Source: Rhyacophila brunnea (Eukaryota; Arthropoda; Insecta; Trichoptera; Rhyacophilidae). Taken from it: a stretch of 64,000 bases of DNA. The stretch is taken from contig JAGYXB010000460.1 of assembly GCA_022495005.1 (NCBI GenBank), positions 248,001 through 312,000 on the forward strand. The letters run 5' to 3'. The position numbers and the translations under genes are program-made. Shown here one piece after another: positions 46,541-57,283 of the stretch. The notes under the pieces were generated by a model. The model was not told where the DNA came from. It ran no database searches and saw only the letters and a list, made by a program, of their open reading frames with translations. Every line of letters begins with the position of its first letter. Position 1 is the stretch's first letter.

Positions 46541-47071
46541 GTACCAAAAATATCGGACGACACACGTAAATCTTGTATGTCAATATTTTATTGGGATTTC
46601 AGAACGATTTGCACTGTTAACTATAAAAACACTGTGGTACCTACAATTAGTAACATATTATTAACACATTGACTGCTGACTGGATAATTACTTTTTAATT
46701 ACCACATTTAAATAGCATGCTAACCATATCGAATGGCCACCTGACCGTTACGCGCTTGGTGCGTCTTAGCGTCCAATTATGAATAATGGTCCACTCTGTA
46801 AAAACTAAGACATCCCTAACAAATAAATTTAACATCATACATATGAAACATGCTACATATATAAATAGCTGCAATGTGAAATGATTTACTTTTTCATAAG
46901 GACCTCATTATAGAGAAATAATTTGGCCGTCTCGCACCCCTACCTCAATCCTTATCGGAATTCAGTTGGACGTAGAGCTTGTACCACTGGAAACTCCGTA
47001 GCACTCTCGATTGTCCGTTTTCTTACTCAAACTCTCCAACTAGTAATCTCTTCCAATTCTATATAATATGT
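46541..47071. other. Unassigned DNA
   Basis: Nothing recognised. Confidence 0.45.
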
Positions 47072-47326
47072 CGTCACTGTTCTGGCAGAAGACACTAATT
47101 CGAAAAAATGACATATTGAGTTAGTTATACCAAAATGTTCCTTATTTCAAACGTTACCGTCTGGAAACCTTCGTAATAAATAAACATTCTTTATTTTAAA
47201 GTCATTCTTTTTACGATTATTTAATAAACTCACGTGATAGACCATTTCAAACATTATAACAACTCCAAAGTCAAATAACTCAAGACTAGTATTCTCCAGT
47301 TAGTGTGTTCTGCCAGAACAGAGACG
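47072..47326. mobile_element. MITE with CGTC ends and ATGT duplication
   Basis: Left end CGTCACTGTTCTGGCAGAA. Right end TTCTGCCAGAACAGAGACG. The arms continue as ACACTAATT/AGTTAGTGT, about 32 bp in all. ATGT lies on both sides (47068-47071 and 47327-47330), a 4-bp duplication. It is non-coding and a single copy in this window, but its ends and duplication length resemble those of the CGTCGCT family. Confidence 0.85.
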
Positions 47327-48485
47327 ATGTACTATAATATTGTAGGCCCAGTACAAAGTTTTCTATCAAAACTCAGTGATACTATTTCGTAACAATGAAA
47401 ATTTAAATTTACCTACTTTAGAGGCTATTTGGATATGAATTATTAGTATTGCTCAAAATGTGTTTAAAGTTGAAACTTCATCACTTAACTTTAAGCCAGA
47501 TTAATTAAATACTACATCACAAAAATTGAAAAGTTTTGTGAAATTTTTGAAATAAATATGTTTTTAAACAATTATTTGGATAAATTATGAACTTTGTAAT
47601 AATTTCGTATAACCTGCTAAGCTAACTAAGTGTAATGGTATTTTTCAATTATTACCTATTTACTATATATATTATAGACAAATTGATTAACAAGTCCTCT
47701 GCAATCCTTCGTCATAGTAAAATGCTAAAAATAACATATTATAATAATATAGCGCATTTTTCGAAACTATTATTATCTGGGTCTTGGCAAAAAAGAGCCC
47801 ATATCGATATGATATGTTTTCCAATACAAGAAATTGTTCAATGTCTTTCATTTCAATTGATAATTTTATTTATATGCACTATAGATTTTATTTTTGATTT
47901 TAAGACAAGTAAAGGAAGGGAATAAAAAATAAATATTTTTTATTCCCTTTAAGTAGGTACTTCTTTTACCAAAGTCCAATATCATTCATTATAATGATTG
48001 TTTTTGTTACTTGTTGTTTGTTATTTGTTGTCTAATGCTCGAGCATACAATCATTTTTTTGTAATCAATTATTAATTTAAATAATCTGATCAAAAGTGAG
48101 ATAAAGCTTTTTTTTACTTTAAATACATATTATCGTTAAATAGTTTTTACGTTAGTCTTAAAAATTATTTAAAAAATGTTAAATTGTTTTTATTCAACAG
48201 GTATAAAATATTTATTAGGATCACCGAATTTGTGCGTAGCCTGTATAGGAGAGATAGCCGTTTTACAGATTTTCATATTCCTTGCAATATCACCAAACAA
48301 TAGGAAAATCTGACGTAGGCAAACCGAAAAAAAATCTGTCTCGAATGTTGAGTTCGCCGATTATAATATAATATAAACTAATTCAATCGCTAACCCTAGC
48401 ATCTCATTTACAGTAGTTTTATAAAATGTATGCTACAAATTAGAATGATTGTTTCAGCATTTTTTGTTTATAACTATATTAAGAG
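47327..48485. other. AT-rich DNA with one small palindrome
   Basis: AAGGGAATAAAAAATA and its complement form a perfect 16-bp inverted repeat at about 47916-47950. The 96-codon hydrophobic frame at 47635-47925 has no recognisable domain. Confidence 0.45.
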
Positions 48486-48724
48486 GCTATTCATAGACTG
48501 AAACCGCATGCTCTGTAGAACCGTGTGCCATACAAAACTTAATGATTTTTGTTCATGAAGACACATTTTCACTAAGTTTGTAAGCTTAAATGTATGGTAT
48601 AAACGGATACGATCAGATGCTTATAACATACCTACGTTCCAAAAATATATTTTCATGAACAGAAATAATAAGTTTAGTATGGCATACGGTTCAAAACCAC
48701 ATGCGGTTTCAGTCTATGGATGGC
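48486..48724. mobile_element. MITE with CATAGACTGAAACCGCATG ends
   Basis: The left end GCTATTCATAGACTGAAACC and the complement of the right end GCCATCCATAGACTGAAACC match. The inverted similarity continues for about 70 bp (GCCATAC.AAACTTA, TGTTCATGAA). About 240 bp and non-coding. No clear duplication. Confidence 0.8.
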
Positions 48725-49198
48725 ATGTAAGCGTCTTACATTTTTAATTTTTATAATAGCATTCATTTTTTTATGTATTATATATTATTATTCTTGTTGC
48801 GATTGTTACTTACGTTATATTATTATTCGAAATGGAGGCCGATTCTTGAAGAGCGGAATCTTTAGGTGACACCGTAAATTCCGCATGTCGTGTTAGAAAT
48901 TTCATAATTTCATATGTGTCGAATGACACGTCACCTGCCAGCCCTGCGTGAGAGAATCACGGCGACGCCAATCACAAAGGACTCGACTAATTGGTGCGGT
49001 TCGTTTTCACGCTGCAACTCAGTGTAACATGTAAAATAGTCCACAGTTTCCAGGCAACTGGCATTGCACATGTCACTTTTATGACGTTTTGTTGTTTAAT
49101 GGTGCGTATTGATCGAATTTATAGTGTGGCTACATTACTATACTGCGACATTTCTGTCCTTTCAAATTCTTTTACTTTGTTCCTCTGTCTTTTTTTCT
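48725..49198. other. Unassigned, moderate GC at 48835-49080
   Basis: The plus frame 48991-49203 (70 codons) is not recognised. Confidence 0.35.
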
Positions 49199-49395
49199 TT
49201 TGACCATGACCGATCCTAATAGGATCATATGGGTCTCCACTGAGTAGAGGTTTGTATTAACAGATATTGTTTTTTACGAGAAATGGATGTCAGCCACTTG
49301 CTCAACCTATTAGGTCCATACCCTGACAGACACAAATTGAAAACAATATGTGTACTTGCCAGACCCAGGATTCGAACCTGGGATCCACGGCGTTA
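49199..49395 (-). mobile_element. tRNA-derived SINE, family 1, truncated head
   Basis: The body and B-box complement GGATTCGAACC (49369-49379) match the other copies. The A-box half of the tRNA-like head is missing; the sequence diverges at TTATAAATAAAAG. Confidence 0.85.
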
Positions 49396-49581
49396 TAAAT
49401 AAAAGTAAGTATTTTGTTTTCTTGTCTTTATGCGTTATACCCAACATACACATTTCCATACTATATTGTACTAGAGTAGCAAGCGTGAAGCGTGTCATTT
49501 AAATTTAAATCGGAATCTATCACTACTATTATTAAACTTTAATTATTTATATACGGAAACCTATATTAAGGAATATAATAT

Positions 49582-50307
49582 CGTCCCTATAGTGCGAAAA
49601 GTGACAAAATGATATATTGAAGTTATAAGCAAATGAAGTTTTCCCTGAACATAATATGACTAATTTAATATTTTTTTTGGGCAAAGGCTTAAATAAAACA
49701 CACAATCAAAAACTTATCTATAAAAAACTGTTTATTTTTTTTTAGCTTTTTTTCAAATTATTTGTCAGTTATAAACTTTTCGCAAAAGTAATTGAAGTTA
49801 TGTATTTACATAATTTAAAGCAAAATCGATAAACACACTAAAGATAACCATGCATTGTCTGTATCTGTGTATGAACAAGTAAAAACTATATAGTATAGAA
49901 AAATTAAACGTATTTACAGATCTTCATTTGACACAACTCAAAACGCATTGACAGATTGTGATTGCAATGAAGTTAGCAATGAATAGTGCAAACGTTGCAG
50001 TGCGAAAATTGGACAAGAAGGTACGTTATTTACTATTCGCAAAAACATATTATTCGATTACATTTCTGTTACTATAATATGTCCCGAGAAGAGTGAACAC
50101 GTTACTTATCCATTATTTAATATACCGAATATACTAAGTGTAGTTAAGCAGATTCTACATTTTGTTGTAATTTTTTCCATACCCAGAATATCACTTAGTC
50201 ACTTTTTGCACTGATAGAGAACTTGTAGAAGAACACTTAATAACTCATAATAAATAACTCATTTTTGCAAAAAATGTAAGTTAGCCACTTTTCGCACTAT
50301 AGGGACG
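49582..50307. mobile_element. MITE with CGTCCCTATAGTGCG ends
   Basis: The two ends match over 24 bp with one difference (CGTCCCTATAGTGCGAAAAG then TGAC or TGGC). About 726 bp, AT-rich, with no supported frame. The terminal CGTC.CTATAG is shared with the CGTCGCTATAG MITE family. The flanks do not show a clean 4-bp duplication (ATAT left, AATC right). Confidence 0.85.
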
Positions 50308-50914
50308 AATCTTAAAATGTATAAAAATGCTTAGGTACGGTAGTTAAAAGGCTTTGCCACCGATAAATAGAGCCTAAGTGAAGTTAATTTAAGGGTAGTA
50401 AGAATAAAATAGAATACACGTTTATTATAATATTAAGTTTCATTACTACTACAAATTGACTTTCTTTGCGAGATGTGAATAATTAGGTTCATTATTTCTT
50501 GTCACACGATATTTCGAGTAATATGACTCTAATTATTATCGTAATGCTTCATCAGCGCAAGGTCTTTATCTTGGCCACCGTGTAATTTAGTTAGCAAGTT
50601 ACATAGAAGCAAGATAAACAGTGGGTGTAATGTTTCATACAATATTAAAGGTAAGAGTGGCTGCTTCTCTTATTAGGAAGACGAGTTTAATTAAATTTGT
50701 TATTTTGACTAGGAACTGTTATGCTCTAATAGTATAATTTAATATTACCAAGTACATTATTTGGGATGTAATATAACTAAGTTATCCTTTTCTTTTGGCA
50801 CTATGATATAACTTTATTTATTACGAATATACGCTAGTATTTAAATAATTTGCTGTTATAATTTCATATCGGTTAAAATAACAACTATGTACGTAATTGT
50901 AATAATATTACATA
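50308..50914. other. AT-rich spacer
   Basis: Nothing recognised. Confidence 0.45.
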
Positions 50915-51220
50915 CATAATTATTGAAAACACTTCTGAGAAATTATATTAAAACCAATATTTTTTTTTGATCTGCATCTCTCGGGTTTTGCGCCCACGCA
51001 CATAATTATACCACTGTGCTAAAGGTACCATGCTTAATCACGACAAATTTTAAATTACGGCTCATATAATACTCTCTGAAGCGTTTTCTAAATTGAGCTA
51101 GTATTGGCTATCGGCATTTTTATTTTAAATCAAAGTAGGTATTACTTTAATTAATAACCGACGACACGGATCACTCCAAGATATTTAAGTGTTGTAGCCT
51201 TGAACTTGCTAATAATTTTA
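50915..51220 (-). mobile_element. tRNA-like/fold-back family 3, copy at 51 kb
   Basis: An arm (ACACTTCTGAGAAATTATATT) is followed by a damaged tRNA-like segment. It keeps CTGCATCTCTCGGGTTTTGC but has lost the B-box core. The spacer GGCTATCGGC...TTTAAATCAAAGTAGG...CGGATCACTCCAAGATAT is also present. Confidence 0.65.
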
Positions 51221-51410
51221 TTTATGCACAGTATGAAATTTAATAAAATTTATTTAATCTTCTACTTCCTAGCGCCAGAACCTTGTGTAGTATTAGACTC
51301 TTCCAGCATATTATGCTTCCATCCTGGTCTGTCCGAAGCCGTTTTTCTCCAGTGTAAAACCCCCAAAGTCTTTAAATCAAATTTGACATTACTCCTCTAT
51401 CTTTTACAAG

Positions 51411-51590
51411 GTCAATCGGATCTTCATTTGCCTTACGGCTTTTTGAATGTCAATTTCTTTGCCTTGCATGATGTTTCCATCCCGCGTCCTCCTTAGGTGG
51501 GTCAATCGGATCTTCATTTGCCATACAGCTTTTTGAATGTCAATTTCTTTGCCTTGCATGATGTTTCCATCCCGCGTCCTCCTTAGGTGG
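51411..51590. repeat. In-frame 90-bp tandem duplication
   Basis: 51411-51500 and 51501-51590 differ at two positions. Ninety bases is 30 codons, and both units stay open on the minus strand within a 108-codon frame (51404-51730) repeating THLRRTRDGNIMQGKEIDIQ. The flanking 51260-51360 is GC-balanced. This may be a fragment of a host or element coding region. The protein is not recognised. Confidence 0.85.
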
Positions 51591-51655
51591 CTCAACTTGA
51601 TGGACTGTACAATGTTTGGCCCCCCGTATAAAGCGTATAGCCTGTAATTGTATCT

Positions 51656-51893
51656 TCGTCTCCACTTAAGCGTCGGTTTATAGCGACGTGGGTCCCAGGT
51701 TCGAATCCTGGGTCTGGCGAGTACACACATTTTTTTTCAATTTGTGAATGAGTCAGAGTATGGATCTAATAGGTTGGGCAATTGGCTGACATCCATTTCT
51801 CGTAAGAACATAATCTGTTAATACAAACATCCACTCTGTGGAAGCGCATATATATGATTTTATTAAGATCAGACGTGGTCGAAAAAAAATATT
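51656..51893 (+). mobile_element. tRNA-derived SINE, family 1, opposite orientation
   Basis: The plus strand starts in the tRNA-like head (TTAAGCGTCGG, then CAGGTTCGAATCCTGGG with a perfect B box and T-stem). It runs through the body and ends GACGTGGTCGAAAAAAAA at the A tail. The A-box half is largely replaced. Confidence 0.85.
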
Positions 51894-52206
51894 ATTATCT
51901 TATAAAAAATATTATCTCATAATAAATTTTAAGTTATGTCTTCCTAAAACGTACACATTTTTTTTAAATATTTTTTGGAATGAAAATCTACGTGTTTTTT
52001 CAGTCAATTATAAGGAGAGTGGTGAAATTTAATAAACGAATTACTAATTATTATAAGATATGTACCTACTTGAGTCCAAAAAAGCATATTCTGAGACAAT
52101 CAAATAAAACTGTTTATTTCACTCAAAAATAATGTAAAAAATATAATAAAATTGTAAGCTGATTGATACTATAAAATAATTACAAGATAAAAGGAACTTT
52201 TTATAT
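51894..52206. other. AT-rich spacer
   Basis: Nothing recognised. Confidence 0.45.
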
Positions 52207-52640
52207 ACAACGTTTTTAAATTTTCTGTTGAATCATATAAACTTGACTTGCTAGCTTAAATGATCAAAAAAAATTGTACTTGATAGAAATAATACTGAAA
52301 TGTCATTTTGACATTCATATTGATTTCCATAGTAACGCACGTATATATTATTAATTTAGTTGCTAGGACCCCAGACCCCTAGCAACCAATAATACTGGAT
52401 TGGATTACGGATTTCTTCCGAAATAACTTTTCATACAAAACAGAATTAACTGAAAATGAATTCAATTCTACTTAAATATGGTTAAAAGTATTAAAAAAAA
52501 GCATTGGCATCGTGTTCTGATATATTCTAAGAGTTTCAAATGTCTAGCTATTCGGGAAGTTAGTTAAAAATCGATTGCAAAATTTGTACTGGATAAACAA
52601 CCACCGGACAAATAAGAATACGACCTGATAAAAACGTTGT
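52207..52640. mobile_element. MITE, ACAACGTTTTT family, copy 3
   Basis: Perfect ends ACAACGTTTTT and AAAAACGTTGT. The central GTTGCTAGGACCCC...CTAGCAAC palindrome is kept. Confidence 0.88.
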
Positions 52641-53536
52641 AATAAATAAAACACTTTAGATTGTTTAAAAAATCTTTATTTAAAAAATCAACTAGAGCGA
52701 GCTGTTTAGAAATGCTGGACATAGGGTATTTTAATTATCAAGCAAAAAATATACTAAAATAATAACATTAATTTAACCTACATATCTTGAAAAACTACTT
52801 TTATTCTCATTTTTAATAAATTTGGTCTAATAACATTTAATCTAAAACTTCGATTTCGTGTTTTTCTTCACTTTCTGTCATTTTCCAGTTAATATTACTC
52901 AAAACTAAACATCCAATTGCTACAAATCTTGACAGCCATAGACTAATATAAACTATTGACAGCAATGAATATTATTGAAGAGATTTACTTTAACAAAAGT
53001 GATTCAAAGACAAAAATATGTACCATAGATAATAAATAATATAAAGCTATTGATTTGTACAAAAATAAGTCCAGGACTTGTGTTGTTTTAAAAGTCAACA
53101 GTTTTTTTTGGCTTGGTTTTATACCAAAGATATGTTTGGCTGAAGTTGTTTTATTGTAGAATGGTAGATATTTATTGAAAATTATTTTTTAGAATATAAT
53201 CTAAAATTTTGAATTTTGTGACTTATGTTCTTTCAATTATAAGTGAATCAAATTTCTTTTGAATACATACGTTATAAATATAAAGGATTTTCCAGATTAT
53301 TCACATTACTGTTTAATATAAACAACAAAGACAATGCTATTCAATGTAAACAACACGCTTACATTTTGATGTAGCCATCAGGCTTTAAATAATTATTCCA
53401 CATAGAATTAACAACAACATTTAGGGTGTGCCCCAAAATAAACAATACGCCGTAATTACAGCAATACTTAGTATCAACAAACAATGCCTCCGCTGAAACA
53501 CTAGACCGAATAGTTAGAGATTAGCCAGCTTCGGAG
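52641..53536. other. AT-rich; possible 3' untranslated region of the minus-strand exon
   Basis: On the minus strand AATAAA occurs near 53150 and 53165, about 370-390 bases beyond the stop codon of the frame at 53537-53788, and could be its polyadenylation signals. Nothing else was recognised. Confidence 0.3.
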
Positions 53537-53788
53537 TTAGGTTTTAGGTTTTCCTTGTGGAATTCTCGACACAAGATCCGAGCCACTCTTTTGAGTGAGT
53601 AGTCGCAGGGTGTGGGGGACGTCTTGTTGTACGAACAACCCTAATTGCAGTGCGGCGTCCTCTGCCGCTATTACGCTAATGAGAGTGTCCGCTGTTGGAC
53701 GTCGCACAGGCATGTTCTGACTTACGACGTCGGCGTCTATTATAAGACGAGCTTTAGATTTCGTTGTCAGTATAACAAAACCCAGCAC
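53537..53788 (-). CDS. Candidate terminal exon of an unrecognised gene
   Basis: On the minus strand a TTTAAAATTACAG acceptor (53789 outward) leads into 83 codons, VLGFVILTTKSKARLIIDAD... to ...SRIPQGKPKT, then a stop. Composition is markedly GC-richer than the flanking DNA, third positions are mixed, and there are no low-complexity runs, which favours real coding. The middle (about residues 30-60) could be one or two amphipathic helices. There is no signal peptide or catalytic motif I recognise. If the reading starts in phase 0, the upstream exon must end in phase 0, which the 55.6-kb candidate exon does not, so they are probably not directly adjacent exons. It could instead be a fragment of an element protein. 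Confidence 0.45.
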   Translation of the reverse strand: MLGFVILTTKSKARLIIDADVVSQNMPVRRPTADTLISVIAAEDAALQLGLFVQQDVPHTLRLLTQKSGSDLVSRIPQGKPKT

Positions 53789-53911
53789 CTGTAATTTTAA
53801 ATTCATTATAATATTATATTGGGCAATTACCTACTTTTCTCTCAGTAAGTTCCAGAATCCACAGTTAATTAAGTGTAATCTTTAATCATTTTTTACCCAC
53901 AATTCTTCGGT

Positions 53912-55010
53912 TACATGTAAATTGTACGTAAAACATTTCACCATGGCACAGTTCGCCATGAGCTTTCTATCGAAAAGAGATGACCGTACACTATACGGTC
54001 TCCAATTGCATTAGATTCAATATGAACATTAATTCAAGTTTCATAGCTGAACTCCAGAATGAAAACAAAGCCTAACCTAACAAATAATCCAATATATTGA
54101 CTTGAAATATTCCTATTTGTTTATGGGGCACATCTGCATACGCGTCATCCCCTTCATCTGGAGTAAATGATCTGGATTATAGGTTGTTTGAGTTTACTGT
54201 GTGCGATTTTAATTTGATTTTAATTTAATTTAGACCGGTTTTGAGGATAGCCGGGAGAGGGTTCTCCTTTATAATTTCTAGTGGTGTATTGCAAAGTTTA
54301 GCAGATAAGAAAAGGAAAAAAAGAAGGAAAAAATTGTAGAAAAAAAAGATTTTAGTAAGTTTTGTCTGACTCTTCATCAAGGTCCATCCGTCTCCTCGTA
54401 TCACCGCCACCTGCCACCGCTGTCATCCTCATCCCCCACTTCGCTTTTGTCTGGTCACGTAGAGTCCTGCGTTCGGTCCAGTTTGCTTCCAGTTCTAGGG
54501 TTGTCTTCTACAGGTTTGGGGAGTGAGTTCCAGGCGTGTGATCCCTTGGAGACCGGAAGAGAGGCTCGTGGTTAATCAGTATCTAATGTTACAGCAGTAA
54601 TCGCATCTTTTAACCCGGTTACTCATCAAAATTTGAGCCGCGGAGGGGGGAAAGACTCCGCAGGTGAGCAAGCAGCATCTCCAGCCAAAAACCCCTCCGC
54701 TGTGGTTTTAATCTGTAAGGGATGTAATTTATTTGATTATTAGTTATTTTGATGTCGGGGATGGTCGGCCTTGGCAGCGTGGATCTGAAATGAGAAGTAT
54801 GTTATCTGTTTTGTCTTGTTATCGTCTTCTTCTACCTCTGCGTCCTCCTCTATTTTTATTTTGGGGGGTGGTCTATTCCTGAGTATAGCTCTTGGATCCA
54901 ATATAATATCGGCTATACTGGCTTTAATATACGGCCATATATTTCCGATAGAACATTTAATTTCACGGTAAAGTGTAACTTGGCGAACTACATATGCAAA
55001 AGATTCCGGA
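53912..55010. mobile_element. GTACGTA/TTCACNGTG element, copy split by an insertion
   Basis: The left part (TGTAAATTGTACGTAAAAC to ATCCAATATATTG) and right part (ATACGGCCATATATTTCCG to GGCGAACTACATATGC) match the two halves of the 13077-13495 copy. About 0.8 kb of unrelated sequence (54125-54925) lies between. Confidence 0.7.
54125..54925 (-). repeat. GC-richer repeat, copy 2 (possible 5' part of a non-LTR element)
   Basis: The lower part (54130-54480) matches 3170-3455 in inverse orientation. On the minus strand a moderately GC-rich leader (GGCTGGAGATGCTGCTTGC, CCCCTCCGCGGCTCAAATTT) runs into a short frame around 54410, followed by A-rich sequence. I suspect the 5' untranslated region and ORF1 start of a retrotransposon, but no protein domain is visible. 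Confidence 0.4.
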
Positions 55011-55380
55011 CATGCAATTCTTTATCCACGAATATCTTTGGACACAATAATTATTTGATCGTACAATTCTTATTTCACAATATTCTTTGACTGCTTTTTA
55101 AAATATAATTGATATATTTTTAATGAATCTTTCACTTAATTTAATAATATTTGTATGGATTGTTTTACATTTTACATCCACTAAAGTAACACTTTTTCTA
55201 AGCAAGTGACAGCAATTTAGCTAAGATGAATATTTTTATTTATAATTATTGTTCATTGTTGTTTTTTATATAATTTTTTTCTATAATATTATTTTTGGCT
55301 TGTTTTTTTTATTCTAAATATCACGTTGTGAACGTCTTGAATTAATATTTTTTAAGATAAAAAAATGTTTCTCTACATGA

Positions 55381-55627
55381 TTAAAAAAATTTAATAATTC
55401 TTAAATGTAATAGACTATCTGCGGAGATAAATGTTTTGCCAGTGGGCCATTTCTCAGATGAGCACATGGCACTTCCACTATAGCGGCGTAGAGTAATGAA
55501 GTAAGCCATTGATGAGCATGGAGGTTTACGATGGAATATCATTAATTGCCGCTCACCTGATTTCATAACTAAGTTAGGGTCAAATCGAGCCTCTCGCCGG
55601 AGACGTCGATCTAATGTTAATGCTTGC
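55381..55627 (-). CDS. Candidate exon of an unrecognised gene
   Basis: On the minus strand AATTTAACTAG (acceptor) precedes an open frame of 81 codons: QALTLDRRLRREARFDPNLV, MKSG, then ERQLMIFHRKPPCSSMAYFI and on to a stop at 55381. A GTGAGC donor after the MKS codons (55557) is an alternative end, giving a 71-bp exon. The block is much GC-richer than its neighbours and has ordinary codon use. A charged helical stretch (LDRRLRREARF) is visible. No family was recognised. Confidence 0.4.
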
Positions 55628-56846
55628 CTAGTTAAATTAATCTACTTAAATATTGTAATTTACAAAATGTAATTGCTATCATGAACATTACACAAATTCA
55701 TTGTCTATACTCTATATTATTGTGTTTTAAAATGGAATTCTAAAAGTATTAAAGCTAATGCTGTTGCAATGAATCGACTACTTAATTATTATTGTAATAA
55801 AGAAAAATAGGGATACGGTATTTTGTGTAAATAACGTTCTTTGTGTGTATGGAAGCTTACGTGTTGTACGAAAACTTTACGTTTCACAAATTTAATATGC
55901 TGGGTCATTCATAATAACTTGAAAGATGATGGATATTCTCAAATTTGCGATAACGCCTATTCATAAATCTAATCACACTAATGGAAGATATTTATAATTA
56001 TTGATATAATTACTTGTACATAAGAAATAGTGGCGAAGGTTGCCTATTAGAGAATATTAAACAATTCAGAATCTTTAAGAACAGTATTCACTCACTTGTA
56101 TAGTAAACTTGTTGTTAAAAATTGATGTCTTTTAAAATAAATATAAAAAATAATAAAACTATGAATTAGTCAAAAATCTTGTACGAGAAAAATTGAAAAC
56201 TTAATAAACTAAATTTTAATAATAAATATGACCATACAATATAATGTAATAATAACGTAACTGTGGACATAAATATGTGACAAATTCAGATTTATTTTAC
56301 AATTGTAAGTTCATCTTTGACTTAATAAAATAAAAATTCTTTTTAATGTTTTCATATACCTACATATTTATTAATTAATACAGTTGAAATTTAAATTATC
56401 AAAAAAATATCTCAAATTGCAAGCTTCGTATTTTTCCACTAGGTGTCTCTGCTAGATAGAAGAATACTACATCTAATTGTGCATTTCAACCACCATTTCA
56501 ATATAGTATGGTTATTAAAAAATCATCGTATGTTTGTGCAATAGAGTAAAACAAAAATTTCGGGAAAATTTTACTGACTTTTGTCCAATCCTGGGATGAC
56601 AAAAATTTTATCTGGGTCAACATATTACTATTAAGTAATATCAAGATATCGAGATTACTATGTTAATATTAGGATCGAACATGGTAAAAACATATCAAGA
56701 AGCTAGTAATAATGCCATATTATGTGAAATCGAAAGATAGATATGTATTAAATTATGAAAAATGAGATGCCAAATAACGCTTACATCACAATATTATACA
56801 GGTATATAAATGATGATAATTACAAGATAAAAAGAACTTTTTATAT
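55628..56846. other. AT-rich DNA, nothing recognised
   Basis: No supported feature. Confidence 0.45.
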
Positions 56847-57283
56847 ACCACATTTTGAAATTTTCTGTCGAATCATATATAAACTTGACAATTCTATGTA
56901 TTAATAAATACTTTTTTTGTACTTGATAGAAATACTGAATAAATAATATAGAATACTGAAATGTCATTTTGACATTTCATATTGATTTCCATAGTAACGC
57001 ACGTATATATTAATAATTTAGTTGCTAGGACCCCTTTAGCAACCAATAATAGTGTTTTACTTTTACGAATTTTTTCCGTAATAACTTTCTATACAAAACA
57101 GAATTAACTGAGAATTAATTCAATTCTGCTTAAAGATGACTAAAAGTATTAAAAAAATGCATTGTCATCGTGTTCTGATATATTCTAAAAGTTTCAAATG
57201 TCTATCTAGTCGGGAAGTTAAAAAACAAAAACAAGAAAAAAACTGTCTGGACAAACAAGAAAACAAGATAATAAAAACGTGGT
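56847..57283. mobile_element. MITE, ACAACGTTTTT family, copy 4 with changed ends
   Basis: The body matches copies 1-3. The ends are ACCACATTTTG and AAAACGTGGT, so the outer five bases differ from the other copies but remain complementary to each other. Confidence 0.85.

Noticed and set aside
47635..47925. 96-codon frame with a hydrophobic stretch
   Set aside because: AT-rich codons give hydrophobic runs by chance; no homology recognised.
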